A stretch of 39,475 bases of DNA from CAYTLW01 sp964438735. GTDB taxonomy: Bacteria; Myxococcota_A; UBA9042. The translations under genes and the position numbers were made by a program. Below the pieces are notes generated by a model. That model did no database searches, was not told the origin of the DNA, and was given only the letters and a program-made list of their open reading frames with translations. The stretch is from the NCBI GenBank assembly GCA_964438735.1, contig CAYTLW010000065.1, positions 1-39,475 on the forward strand, written 5' to 3'. Shown here piece after piece: positions 31,823 through 39,455 of the stretch; position 1 is the first letter of the stretch; each line of letters opens with the position of its first letter.

Positions 31823-33076
31823 ATGACGACGACCAGATACCTCAAACGAATTCTGGATCCAACCCTCGCCGACACAATCGCTGAGCTGCCGGCTGTACTG
31901 CTGACCGGCCCGCGGGCGGCGGGCAAGACGACGACTGCACAACGACACGCCAACACCATTGTCCGTCTGGATCAGCCAGCCGAGGCGGCAGTCGCCCGGG
32001 CCGACCCAGACGGCCTGTTGTCCGGGCTGGCCTCGCCCGTGCTGATCGACGAGTGGCAGGCTGTGCCGACCATCCTTGGCGCGGTCAAACGCGCGGTCGA
32101 CGCCGACCCCAGCCCCGGCCGCTTCCTGATTACGGGCTCAGCGGCGGCGGAATCCGACCTGGGGCTGTGGCCAGGGACGGGCAGGTTCGTCCGTCTGCCC
32201 CTGTACGGCCTGACGCCGAGAGAGCGACGCGGCGCGGTGGGTGGTCCGGCGCTGCTCGACCTGCTGGTCGAACAAGGCCTGGAAGCGGTGCCTCATCCGA
32301 AGGACCCGACCGACCTGCGTGGCCTCGTCCGGGAGCTGCTCGTGCCTGGGTTTCCGATGGCGGCCCTGCACATCCCCATCCAACGGCGCCGACACTGGCA
32401 ATCCAGCTACCTGGAACAAGTGGTCACCCGCGACGCCCCAAACCTGGAGCCCGGCCGCGATCCAACCCGACTGCGTCGCTACCTCGAGGTGCTCGCAGTG
32501 CACACTGCAACGGTGGCCGACGACGCGACCTTGTTCCGGGCCGCAGGCATCAACCGGCGGACTGCCCAGGCCTACGACGCCTTGTTGACCGGGCTGTCGC
32601 TGGCCGACCGACTGCCAGCCTGGTGGAGCAATCGAGTCAAGCGCCTGGTTCAGCGACCCAAGCGCCTGTTCTGTAACGCCGCCCTGGCCGCAACCGCCAT
32701 CGGCATCGACGAGGCTGGCATCATGCGCGACGGCACTGTATTGGGCCGTCTGCTCGAGACCTTCGCGATCGCCCAGTTGCGCGCTGAGCTACCGACCTGT
32801 CGCCACCCGGCGCGCCTGTACCACCTGCGCACCGAGCAGGGGCGCCACGAGGTCGATGTCGTGGCCGAGTTGCCGGGTCAGGGCATCATCGCCTTCGAGA
32901 TCAAGGCGACCGTCGCGCCCAAGACCGATGACGCCCGCCATCTGGCCTGGCTGCGCGACAAACTGGGCGAGCGCTTTGTCGCGGGTGTCGTGTTGCACGC
33001 GGGGCCACGGGTGTTCGCGCTCGGCGATCGGCTGGGCGCGGTGCCGATTGCTTGCTTGTGGTCTCCCTCACCGTGA
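31823..33076 (+). CDS. ATP-binding protein, AAA_14/DUF4143 family
   Basis: A 417-residue ATPase with Walker A TGPRAAGKTT near 28-37, Walker B PVLIDEWQAVP near 72-82 and the sensor FLITGSAA. The C-terminal part has the DUF4143 helical segment and a nuclease-like core, LRTEQGRHEVDVVAELPGQGIIAFEIKAT, with E, D and ExK in place. It belongs to the same broad family as the genes at 13971 and 31298 but is clearly divergent (IDEW rather than IDEV). No function established. TGTACA occurs at 31786-31791 and GGTACTG at 31763-31769 and 31809-31815, just ahead of the start; no convincing ribosome binding site is seen. Confidence 0.88.
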   Translation: MTTTRYLKRILDPTLADTIAELPAVLLTGPRAAGKTTTAQRHANTIVRLDQPAEAAVARADPDGLLSGLASPVLIDEWQAVPTILGAVKRAVDADPSPGRFLITGSAAAESDLGLWPGTGRFVRLPLYGLTPRERRGAVGGPALLDLLVEQGLEAVPHPKDPTDLRGLVRELLVPGFPMAALHIPIQRRRHWQSSYLEQVVTRDAPNLEPGRDPTRLRRYLEVLAVHTATVADDATLFRAAGINRRTAQAYDALLTGLSLADRLPAWWSNRVKRLVQRPKRLFCNAALAATAIGIDEAGIMRDGTVLGRLLETFAIAQLRAELPTCRHPARLYHLRTEQGRHEVDVVAELPGQGIIAFEIKATVAPKTDDARHLAWLRDKLGERFVAGVVLHAGPRVFALGDRLGAVPIACLWSPSP

Positions 33077-33114
33077 CCTGACCGTGAGCGATTTCAAGGG
33101 ACGCGGCGGCGGAC

Positions 33115-33371
33115 AACAACTCGCCGGCCATGTACCACTTCTGGTTGCGACCGGGCGTCGAGACTGGCTTGCGCACTCCCGGCGGCATCCAGTCTGGGCC
33201 GACCTTCGGATTGAGGCGGAGGTCTACTTCGTCGGCGTACAATGCGATCTCGTCATCAGCCAGGGCGGCCAACGTTGCCGCCAACTCGGCGAGCCGCTCG
33301 TCCTTTGAGCCATTGAGGTGAGCGGCTCGTTGGCTGTGGCCGTTGGCGATTGTCAGCATGATGCGGCTCAC
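33115..33371 (-). pseudogene. Fragment of an IS630-family transposase
   Basis: About 65 codons within this minus-strand stretch match the central DDE core of IS630 transposases: ALADDEIALYADEVDLRLNP, KVGPDWMPPGVRKPV, STPGRNQKWYMAGEL. The first catalytic Asp (in ADEVD) is present. The N-terminal helix-turn-helix part and the rest of the catalytic domain are missing, and the frame runs out into unrelated sequence after GEL at the 3' end of the neighbouring ATPase gene. A dead remnant. Confidence 0.75.
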
Positions 33372-33453
33372 CTACCCCAGCCAGGGTGGTCACGCGGTCT
33401 TTTCGGTCAGCCAGCCTCCGGGTGAGGGTGGATCGATGTTGGTGAGACGGCGT

Positions 33454-33948
33454 TTAGAGTCCAAGCCCGTCGCCGTCGCCAAATGCGTGGATGTGCAGAC
33501 CGGCGAAAAACGCCCGGCTGTCGATCCGGCCCGCCGCCAGCGCCTCGATAGCCGCCACCTCCGCCACGACCACCGCGGCGGGTTTGCCGCCGACCGTGTT
33601 GACGATGGCGACGAACTCCTGGGCCTGCTCACCAAGGACGCCAAATACCGTCGCCCAGACCTGCAACAGCTCGTCGTCGTAACCATCCGCCTGGGACGTC
33701 TCGTAGGTGAACTCGATGCCGCCCTCGACCAGCTTGATGCCGCCCGACGTGCGCACACCGCGATTCTCCAACGCCAGGCGCGCGGCCATCAGTAGATCAA
33801 CGCGTGGTGGCCCCTCTGCGCCCGCACCCGCCGCCACGGCCGAGGTCCGCGACGCGTTGCCAGGTTCGTCGTTGCGGTCGCAGCCGAGCGCTCCCATCAG
33901 CGCCACGACGCAGCCAACCACCATCACTCTGCGGAATGTTGGAATCAT
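33454..33948 (-). CDS. Small lipoprotein of unknown function
   Basis: A 164-residue lipoprotein: basic start (MIPTFRR), hydrophobic core and lipobox MGALGC (C23), then a short Asn/Ala/Gly linker. The mature part is mixed alpha/beta (VDLLMAARLALENRG, IEFTYETSQADGYDDELLQVW, FVAIVNTVGGKPAAVVVAEV). It contains an FAGLHIHAFGDGDGLGL end. No family recognised. It starts 10 bp after the stop of the Lys/Ala-rich exported protein, with GGCGGA upstream of its ATG, so the two form an operon and may act together at the envelope. Confidence 0.7.
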   Translation of the reverse strand: MIPTFRRVMVVGCVVALMGALGCDRNDEPGNASRTSAVAAGAGAEGPPRVDLLMAARLALENRGVRTSGGIKLVEGGIEFTYETSQADGYDDELLQVWATVFGVLGEQAQEFVAIVNTVGGKPAAVVVAEVAAIEALAAGRIDSRAFFAGLHIHAFGDGDGLGL

Positions 33949-33958
33949 GTGTTCCGCC

Positions 33959-35365
33959 TCACATGCAGCAGTCGGCCATCGGAGTGGCGATGCAGCAATC
34001 GGTCTTGGTGTAGTGTTTGGCGAGCTTGTTGCCAGCCTTCAGGGCCACGCCAAAGCTCTCTTGGGTGACCTTGGAGGCGGTCTTGCCGAAGACGGGCAGG
34101 TAGCTGACCACCTTCGACAGCGCCTTGCCCAGCAGCGTGCCGCCTTTGAGCACCTTGCCCCGATCCTTGCTGATCTCGCCGCTCTTCACCTGTGCGTTCA
34201 GCTTGTCGATGGACCGCTTGATTTTGACCACCTGGTCCACCTTCTCCTTGATTCCCTGCACCCCGCTGACCACCTTCTTGACCCGCGCCAGTGACTTGCC
34301 GCCGCCCGACGCTGCCGCCTTGCCGGTGAACTTCGACTTCAGCCAGCCCCAACCCCGCTTGAAGGCCCCGTCCACCTTCTTCGCCTGTGCGGCCTTCAGT
34401 GGACCATTCGGCGCCTTGGCGAGCGCTTTGGCCGCTGCCTTCAGGGGCGTGGTGACCTTCTTCTTGCTGCGCGCACGTTTGAGCGCCTTGTCCGATTTGC
34501 GCAGGGCGCGATCCACCTTCGCCCGTTTGGCCTGCAGGAATGTGCGGGTCGCCTTCTTTCGCTTGCCCGGATCGCTGATTCCCTTGAGCGCCGTGCGCAG
34601 GGGTTTGCCCTTGCGGACGGCCTCCTCGGCGCGCTTCTCGGGCGTGGCGGTAGTCGGCTTGCCGCTGGACGCTGGCTTCCTGGCGCTCCCTTTGGCGGGG
34701 TCCGCGGGTGGCTTTCTGGCGGCCTCCTTGGCGGGTCCTCTGGCGGCCGCTTTGGCGGGATTCCTGGCGGCCGTGGGCGGTGCCGTGGGGCCAGCCTTGG
34801 GCGGTCTGGCAGGCGCGATGCCAGCACCACCGCCGACTTCGGAGACGCGCCACGACCAGCTGCCACCGCGCTTGTCATTGGCGCTGCCATGTCCGCTGCC
34901 GTCAGCGATCCGGCCGTGCAAGGCCACGTCGAAGGTCTGGCCGCCATCTTCGGTCTGGCGCCGGGTCTGCATCTTCCCTTCTTCATCGGGCACGCGGGCG
35001 GTCATGGTCACCTTGCCGCGCTCGCGCAACGTCATCTTGCCGCGCAGCCGTCCGGTGGCGACGTCGAAACTGCCGCGACAGGCGGTCGCCTTGATGCGGC
35101 TACGTCCCGAGATCTTCACGCTCACACCCTGGTGCGACTGACTGCCGCGCTGGGTCGAGGTGCCGCCCATGGTGCAGGTGAAGCTGCCCTTCTGCGGATT
35201 GGTTTTGATGCGCAACGTGCCGCTCATCTTGACGCGCAGACCTTGGGTGGTGCCGCTCATCTGCACGCTGCCCGAATGGGTCGCCGCGTCGGCGGCTGAC
35301 GGCAGCAGGCAGACGCCCGCGACCGCCACAAGCAGGCGACGGAGACGTCGCTGGCGAGTGCTCAT
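33959..35365 (-). CDS. Exported Lys/Ala-rich protein with cysteine-rich tail
   Basis: A 468-residue exported protein. ATG 35365 (GGAG five bases upstream) opens a basic, hydrophobic signal ending SAADAA near residue 28; the in-frame start further upstream is unlikely. Residues about 29-170 form a Ser/Thr/Gly-rich beta domain with alternating GTLRIKTNPQKGSFTC and ISGRSRIKATACRGSFD strands. Residues about 185-260 are a Pro/Ala/Lys linker with AARxPxK repeats, similar in composition to histone H1. Residues about 260-400 are Lys/Ala-rich helices (KALKRARSKKKVTTPLKAAA). The C-terminus has helices and ends TKTDCCIATPMADCCM with two CC pairs. High positive charge suggests binding to nucleic acid or polyanionic polymer. 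No known family. Confidence 0.7.
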   Translation of the reverse strand: MSTRQRRLRRLLVAVAGVCLLPSAADAATHSGSVQMSGTTQGLRVKMSGTLRIKTNPQKGSFTCTMGGTSTQRGSQSHQGVSVKISGRSRIKATACRGSFDVATGRLRGKMTLRERGKVTMTARVPDEEGKMQTRRQTEDGGQTFDVALHGRIADGSGHGSANDKRGGSWSWRVSEVGGGAGIAPARPPKAGPTAPPTAARNPAKAAARGPAKEAARKPPADPAKGSARKPASSGKPTTATPEKRAEEAVRKGKPLRTALKGISDPGKRKKATRTFLQAKRAKVDRALRKSDKALKRARSKKKVTTPLKAAAKALAKAPNGPLKAAQAKKVDGAFKRGWGWLKSKFTGKAAASGGGKSLARVKKVVSGVQGIKEKVDQVVKIKRSIDKLNAQVKSGEISKDRGKVLKGGTLLGKALSKVVSYLPVFGKTASKVTQESFGVALKAGNKLAKHYTKTDCCIATPMADCCM

Positions 35366-35425
35366 CGCTACTCCAGGTGGATCATCGTTGCCGAGACGGT
35401 TGTGCACGCGAGTGCGGACTGCGTC

Positions 35426-35656
35426 TCATGATAGGCCGCTGGCGGCCTGTTTCCCTTGCCGCCGGTCCAGCCTGCCACCTGGCTGAGAAGCTGCGTTCGC
35501 GAGGGTGTGCCCCGGGGCTCGCGGGTCGCGCACGGTAGCGTGCGTCGTGGCCCCCCGTGACAGCAGCTCGCGGACGACGTGAGAGGCGACGTAGCCGGAA
35601 GCGCCGGTCCGACCTTCGTACAGCCGAACGATAGCGTTGGCGTCAGGCATCGACAC
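35426..35656 (-). pseudogene. Fragment of a short-chain dehydrogenase/epimerase
   Basis: Within this frame, about 34 codons (near 35608-35507) encode the nucleotide-binding start of an extended SDR enzyme of the dihydroflavonol-reductase type: TGASGYVASHVVRELLSRGA, then ATVRDPRAP. The sequence before it does not look like an SDR first strand, and after RDPRAP the frame becomes Gln/Arg/Gly-rich and stops, so nearly all of the roughly 340-residue enzyme is absent. A gene remnant. Confidence 0.6.
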
Positions 35657-35669
35657 TCGACACCAGAAA

Positions 35670-35897
35670 CTACAGCAGCTCCGGCCTCACCGATGTGGTC
35701 GTGGTCGCCTGCTTGGCGCCCTTGCCAAAGCCGAATGCGCGGTATTGGACGTCGTCCTCATCGCCGTTGAAGCTGGTCCGGCTCTCGCTGAGCAGTCCGC
35801 CCTTCTCGTCTACGACGGTCGTGACCACGACGCCCGGTTGTGGGACAAGAACGCTAGCAAGCGCGGGCACACTTCGGACCCTTCCGATCTCATACAT
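35670..35897 (-). CDS. Hypothetical 75-residue ORF, possibly a C-terminal remnant
   Basis: An open frame with protein-like composition (VVVTTVVDEKGGLLSESRTS, FNGDEDDVQYRAFGFGKGAKQ) but no recognised family, signal or ribosome binding site. Its ATG shares the CATG at 35895-35898 with the start of the plus-strand ORF that follows. It lies between the SDR fragment and that ORF in a decayed region and could be the end of a lost gene. Confidence 0.3.
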   Translation of the reverse strand: MYEIGRVRSVPALASVLVPQPGVVVTTVVDEKGGLLSESRTSFNGDEDDVQYRAFGFGKGAKQATTTTSVRPELL

Positions 35898-36156
35898 GGG
35901 CCCCGAGGAGCGGCGGCTGTTTGACTACTGCCACTTCGGCTTCAACGACGAGAACTGGCGCAACCGGCAGATAGGCTTGGAGCGGCCGCAGGTTCTGCTC
36001 TTCTGCGAGAAGGCGGGGCAGATCCGACTGCTGAGCCAGTTGGGCGAGCGCCTGGGCGTGTCTTTCGTGGCTCTGGGTGGGGTGGTCGCACAGGGCGACC
36101 GGCAGCTTCTGCAAGCCTGTTCGACGCATATCGAGCTCGATGAGCTTGGGTTGTGA
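35896..36156 (+). CDS. Hypothetical 86-residue ORF, probable fragment
   Basis: From ATG 35896 the frame encodes MGPEERRLFDYCHFGF, WRNRQIGLERPQVLLFCEK, IRLLSQLGERLGVSFVALGG and a short charged tail. The block RPQVLLFCEK..IRLLSQLGERLGVS has the look of a Toprim-like strand-helix pair, but it is too short for a firm call. No ribosome binding site is evident. It may be the tail of a gene whose start has been lost; the frame is open upstream to 35695 in sequence that looks like the antisense of another ORF. Confidence 0.35.
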   Translation: MGPEERRLFDYCHFGFNDENWRNRQIGLERPQVLLFCEKAGQIRLLSQLGERLGVSFVALGGVVAQGDRQLLQACSTHIELDELGL

Positions 36157-36179
36157 CCATAGATAAGCCTGTTAAACAT

Positions 36180-36209
36180 TGACATTTATCATAAGCGGAC
36201 TACGATAAC
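36180..36209 (+). promoter_or_regulatory. Promoter and inverted repeat of the AbiEii-type pair
   Basis: TTGACA (36180-36185), a 16-bp spacer and TACGAT (36202-36207) end five bases before the ATG at 36213. Transcription would therefore start at or next to the start codon, giving a leaderless message. TTATC (36187-36191) and GATAA (36205-36209) form an inverted repeat across the promoter, a possible operator for self-repression. Confidence 0.6.
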
Positions 36210-36212
36210 TCC

Positions 36213-36479
36213 ATGAAGCCCGACGTACAGCGCTATCTGGCAGAGATCGGCCGACGCGGTGGTCGAAAGAGTCGTCGCACGCTGTCGCAGCGGCAAGCTC
36301 GCGACATGGTCCTGGTTCGCGAGGCGCGGCGGGCTTTCCGCACATTCAGGGAGCGCTGCTTCTGGTGGTGCGATCCCCAGATGGTTGTCACGCTATCGGA
36401 CGTGCCGTGGGTGGCTGAGCAGCTGCGCAAACACGGTGGACACGACGCGTGGCAGGCGGCGGAGAGATTATGCCCTTGA
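36213..36479 (+). CDS. Antitoxin-like protein of an AbiEii-type pair
   Basis: An 88-residue basic protein of a type regularly found directly ahead of AbiEii/AbiGii nucleotidyltransferase toxins. It begins MKPDVQRYLAEIGRRGGRKS, with a helical, Arg-rich first half (SQRQARDMVLVREARRA) and a second half with CFWWCDPQMVVTLSDVPWV and LRKHGGHDAWQAAERLCP. The basic first half could bind DNA, which fits the inverted repeat in its promoter. The stop overlaps the toxin gene by 10 bp, so synthesis is coupled. Exact mode of neutralisation is not visible. Confidence 0.75.
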   Translation: MKPDVQRYLAEIGRRGGRKSRRTLSQRQARDMVLVREARRAFRTFRERCFWWCDPQMVVTLSDVPWVAEQLRKHGGHDAWQAAERLCP

Positions 36480-37276
36480 CAGCCTTCCAGCAGTCGGTGG
36501 CCCGCCTGCTGGCCACCAATCGCACGCCTGACAGCCACCTGGCTGGCGGCGCCGCGTTGCACCTCGCCCCGAACTCGAAACGATACAGCAATGACCTCGA
36601 CTACTTCCACGACTCCATCGAAAGGGTGGCGAGCGCCTTCGGGGACGACCGCGCGCTGCTCGATTCGAAGGGCTACGAGGTGGAGCTCGACATGAACCAG
36701 CCGGGCTTCGTGCGCGCGGTCGTACGCCGCGCTCGCGAAGCCACCAAAGTGGAGTGGGCACATGATTCGGCCTGGCGCTTCATGCCGGCGCAGGCCGACG
36801 AAGAGTGCGGTTTTCGCCTGCACCCAATCGACATAGCGGTCAACAAGGTGCTGGCGCTCGCGGGTCGCAACGAGGCACGCGACTTCCTGGACGTATCTGA
36901 ACTGGATCGGCAGTTGCTGCCGCTGGGCGCCCTGTGTTGGGCTGGCGCCGGAAAGGACCCCGGATTCACGCCACTGTCGCTGCTCGAACTGCTCAAACGC
37001 AGGGGCCGGCACCGCCCCGAGGAGTTCGCACGCCTGCACCTCGCCGACGCCGTCGATCCCCTGGCGCTGAAGACATGGTGGCTGAGGGCTCTGGAAGTCG
37101 CCGACGCCTTCGTCCGACAGCGGCCGTCGTCAGAGGCTGGATGCCTCTACTACCACCTCGAGCGACGGGCGTTCGTTGCACCACAAGCGGGCGAAGAGGT
37201 CGGATCAGGTCGTCCAATCGTGCTTCACTTCGGGCGCCCCGGCGGTGTCTTGCCCAGGGTCGACGCTGGGAACTGA
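36470..37276 (+). CDS. Nucleotidyltransferase toxin, AbiEii/AbiGii family
   Basis: A 268-residue nucleotidyltransferase-fold protein. The active-site loop GGAALHLAPNSKRYSNDLDYF (about 26-46) contains the GG and the DxD metal pair D42/D44 of the family; HPIDIAVNKVLALAGRNEARDFLDV is the second conserved block (about 118-142). Relatives in type IV toxin-antitoxin and abortive-infection systems modify tRNA or other targets with nucleotides and stop growth. ATG 36470 has GGAGAG upstream; the few codons before it in frame are inside the antitoxin gene. The last 30 or so residues (after FVAPQ) differ in style and may come from the inserted element downstream. Confidence 0.85.
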   Translation: MPLTAFQQSVARLLATNRTPDSHLAGGAALHLAPNSKRYSNDLDYFHDSIERVASAFGDDRALLDSKGYEVELDMNQPGFVRAVVRRAREATKVEWAHDSAWRFMPAQADEECGFRLHPIDIAVNKVLALAGRNEARDFLDVSELDRQLLPLGALCWAGAGKDPGFTPLSLLELLKRRGRHRPEEFARLHLADAVDPLALKTWWLRALEVADAFVRQRPSSEAGCLYYHLERRAFVAPQAGEEVGSGRPIVLHFGRPGGVLPRVDAGN

Positions 37277-37316
37277 CAGGCCTGGGCTGCTTGACCGCGC
37301 CGCGGTCTCTGATAGG

Positions 37317-37356
37317 GCTAGTTCGACGGACCGTAGGTACTTCCCCAGTTTGGCGT
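37317..37356 (+). repeat. 40-bp sequence ahead of the rve transposase, repeated inverted at 17-56
   Basis: Matches the reverse complement of 17-56 at 36 of 40 positions. It begins GCTAGTTCGACGG and ends CAGTTTGGCGT. Its position, between the toxin stop and the transposase start, suggests an end of the mobile element. I do not find the same sequence downstream of the transposase, so it is not shown to be a terminal inverted repeat. Confidence 0.7.
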
Positions 37357-37427
37357 GTCCCTTCCAGAAACTCATCCGGGCTCGCAGTCTCTTGATCTCG
37401 ATCCCGACAACGGGTGACGCTGGCGTT

Positions 37428-38456
37428 ATGATCAAACTGCTTCGAATCGTTCTGGCCAGTGTGGTGTCGGCCTTCCGCACGAGACGCGATCTCGCCCTGG
37501 TGAACCTTGCTCTTCGCCAACAGCTTGCCTTGTTCAAGCAGACCGGCCGGCGGCCGCCGCTATCCGACGCAGACCGGGCCTTCTGGGTGGTGTTGTCCAG
37601 GATCTGGGCCAGATGGAAGGGCGTCCTGGTGGTCGTCAAGCCGGAGACGGTCATCGCGTGGCACCGCAAGGGCTTCCGCCAATACTGGATGTGGAAGAGC
37701 AGACGGCGGCGCCCCGGCCGGCCTCTTGTGCCACGCGAACTCCGGGATCTGATCCGCAAGATGTCGATCGCGAATCCCCGGTGGGGAGCGCCCAGGATCC
37801 ACGGCGAGCTTCTCAAGCTTGGGATCACCGTCTCTCAGGCCACTGTCTCCAAGTACATCGTCCGTGGACGGAAGCCACCGTCCCAGACTTGGCGGACCTT
37901 TCTGGACAACCACGTCACCGATCTGGTGTCGATGGACTTCCTCGTTGTGCCGACCGCCACGTTCCGGGTTCTCTTCGTGCTCGCCATCCTGGCGCACGAC
38001 CGTCGCCGAATCGTGCACCTGAACGTGACCGAGCATCCGACCTCCGCCTGGACGGCCCAGCAGCTTCGGGAGGCGTTCCCATGGGACAACGCGCCGAAAT
38101 ACTCGCTGCGTGATCGCGACGGCGTCTACGGCGCCAAATTCCGTGCAACGGCGGCGAGTCTCGGGATAGGGGAAGTGCTGACGGCCCCTCGGTCCCCTTG
38201 GCAGAATCCCTACGCAGAGCGCCTTGTGGGGACGCTCCGACGCGAGCTGCTCGACCACGTCGTCGTACTTGGCGGGTGGCACCTTCGGCGAATCCTGGCC
38301 CGCTACGCCAAGTACTATGCCGACGACCGGACTCACCTTGCGCTTGGCAAGGACAGCCCCGAGGAACGGGCCGTCGAAGGCCCGGGACTCGGAGAAGTGA
38401 TTCAACTTCCCCGCGCTGGCGGGCTGCATCACCGGTACAGCCGACGAGCTGCCTGA
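37428..38456 (+). CDS. rve-type DDE transposase/integrase
   Basis: A 342-residue transposase. ATG 37428 starts the recognisable protein: MIKLLRIVLASVVSAF, RRDLALVNLALRQQLALFK, and a helix-turn-helix segment (NPRWGAPRIHGELLKLGITVS). The retroviral-integrase core then has the first Asp in SMDFLVVPT, the second in LRDRDGVYG and the Glu in NPYAERLVGTLRRE. The tail ends GGLHHRYSRRAA, as in many environmental integrase-core proteins. All catalytic residues are present and the frame is intact, so it may be active. The family is IS3/IS481-like; I cannot be more specific. The longer frame upstream (from 37176) reads through the end of the toxin gene. Confidence 0.87.
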   Translation: MIKLLRIVLASVVSAFRTRRDLALVNLALRQQLALFKQTGRRPPLSDADRAFWVVLSRIWARWKGVLVVVKPETVIAWHRKGFRQYWMWKSRRRRPGRPLVPRELRDLIRKMSIANPRWGAPRIHGELLKLGITVSQATVSKYIVRGRKPPSQTWRTFLDNHVTDLVSMDFLVVPTATFRVLFVLAILAHDRRRIVHLNVTEHPTSAWTAQQLREAFPWDNAPKYSLRDRDGVYGAKFRATAASLGIGEVLTAPRSPWQNPYAERLVGTLRRELLDHVVVLGGWHLRRILARYAKYYADDRTHLALGKDSPEERAVEGPGLGEVIQLPRAGGLHHRYSRRAA

Positions 38457-38754
38457 CGAGAGCAAGAGCGACCCTCTCGGTGAGCGACCAGCAAGGCCAC
38501 TTGCTGATGGCGCGGTACGAGCGGGAGTCTGGTCGAGACCTGTCGGCGCCTGTACAACGTCGGGCATGCCGGGTTGGCCCGGCTTGAACGCCGCCTTGTC
38601 ATTGGGGCGCTGTGTCTGAAGTTTCCAGATGGGTTTCTGGAAGCCACACGTGCCGAAATCACCTGTTCGCGTCCTCCAGAGCTCTACCCTACCCCGCTGA
38701 GGCCGGCATGCACAGACGCTCAACTGCAGCCACCAGCCTTGCAGACCTTGTCGG
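38457..38754. other. Non-coding stretch with a hairpin between transposase and VapC
   Basis: No credible gene. TTCCAGA (38624-38630) and TCTGGAA (38637-38643) form a perfect 7-bp hairpin with a 6-base loop, without a T-run. It may be the end of the mobile element or a structure after vapC on the other strand. Confidence 0.45.
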
Positions 38755-39168
38755 TCAAAGAAACGGATTGTGGATGCGTACGCCGGCGATGGTTGCGCCG
38801 TGGTTCAGATCCTCGGTCAGCAGCGTCTCGCACGCAGCCGATTCCGCCGCCCGGATGATCAGGGCGTCCCAGAAGCTCACACGATGCAGCCGGTGCAGTT
38901 CCACAGCCTGCACGATAAGGGGCACGCCGACGACCACCACCTCCTGTTGGGCGTGGAGTTCCATCGTCCGCTGAACGTGTGCAGGGTCGATGCCCAGCTT
39001 GCGCATCGCGACGACAAAGTACTCCTGCAAGACCTGCGTGGACAGCACTCCGCGGCGACTTGTCACCATGTCCTCTATGATTGCCCGCGCTACGTCGCGC
39101 TTCGCCCCCGCGTCCGCATCATCCGCGTACACCAGCACGTTCGTGTCGAGGAATACGCGCCCGCTCAC
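38755..39168 (-). CDS. vapC: PIN-domain toxin of a VapBC pair
   Basis: A 137-residue PIN-domain ribonuclease. The acidic active-site residues are in place: D8 in FLDTNVLVYA, E49 in VLQEYF, D101 in SFWDALI and D120 in TEDLNHG. VapC toxins cleave tRNA or rRNA when the antitoxin is lost. It starts with GTG 39168, which overlaps the antitoxin TGA by 4 bp (GTGA). Length and motif spacing are normal, with no sign of decay. Confidence 0.92.
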   Translation of the reverse strand: MSGRVFLDTNVLVYADDADAGAKRDVARAIIEDMVTSRRGVLSTQVLQEYFVVAMRKLGIDPAHVQRTMELHAQQEVVVVGVPLIVQAVELHRLHRVSFWDALIIRAAESAACETLLTEDLNHGATIAGVRIHNPFL

Positions 39169-39395
39169 AACCGATCCTCGTAAGCGTCCTCACGCTTCCA
39201 CGCCTCGCCTCCGCTGTGGCCCTCTGCTGTCCGCCACTGGGTCCGCAGTGCATCGACGACCGCCTCACGGTCATGCTGTCCGGCGATGGACTCCAGGTAG
39301 CGGCGAATCAACTCGTTGAGGCTGGTGCCCTGGCGACGCGCCACCTCGCGGGCCTGTTTCAAGACCGACGCCTGCACCGAGAGTGTCACATTCAT
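39165..39395 (-). CDS. vapB: Ribbon-helix-helix antitoxin of a VapBC pair
   Basis: A 76-residue protein. The N-terminal MNVTLSVQASVLKQAREVAR followed by GTSLNELIRRYLES is a ribbon-helix-helix DNA-binding domain. The charged C-terminal tail (WRTAEGHSGGEAWKREDAYEDRL) would wrap the toxin. ATG 39395 has GGAGG seven bases upstream; the extra N-terminal residues of the longer frame would lie across the promoter and are not used. First gene of the toxin-antitoxin operon, probably repressing it. Confidence 0.9.
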   Translation of the reverse strand: MNVTLSVQASVLKQAREVARRQGTSLNELIRRYLESIAGQHDREAVVDALRTQWRTAEGHSGGEAWKREDAYEDRL

Positions 39396-39426
39396 GTCTA
39401 CGCCTCCGCGGACCCAATCTCGACAC

Positions 39427-39455
39427 AGGATACGTGCCCACAGCCTATGTGTCAA
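39427..39455 (-). promoter_or_regulatory. Promoter of the vapBC operon
   Basis: On the minus strand, a perfect TTGACA (39455-39450), a 17-bp spacer and TATCCT (39432-39427) lie about 30 bp ahead of the vapB start. It is the best sigma-70-type promoter I see in the window. Confidence 0.75.

Noticed and set aside
38624..38643. Rho-independent terminator after the rve transposase
   Set aside because: The hairpin is perfect but short, with no T-run on either strand.
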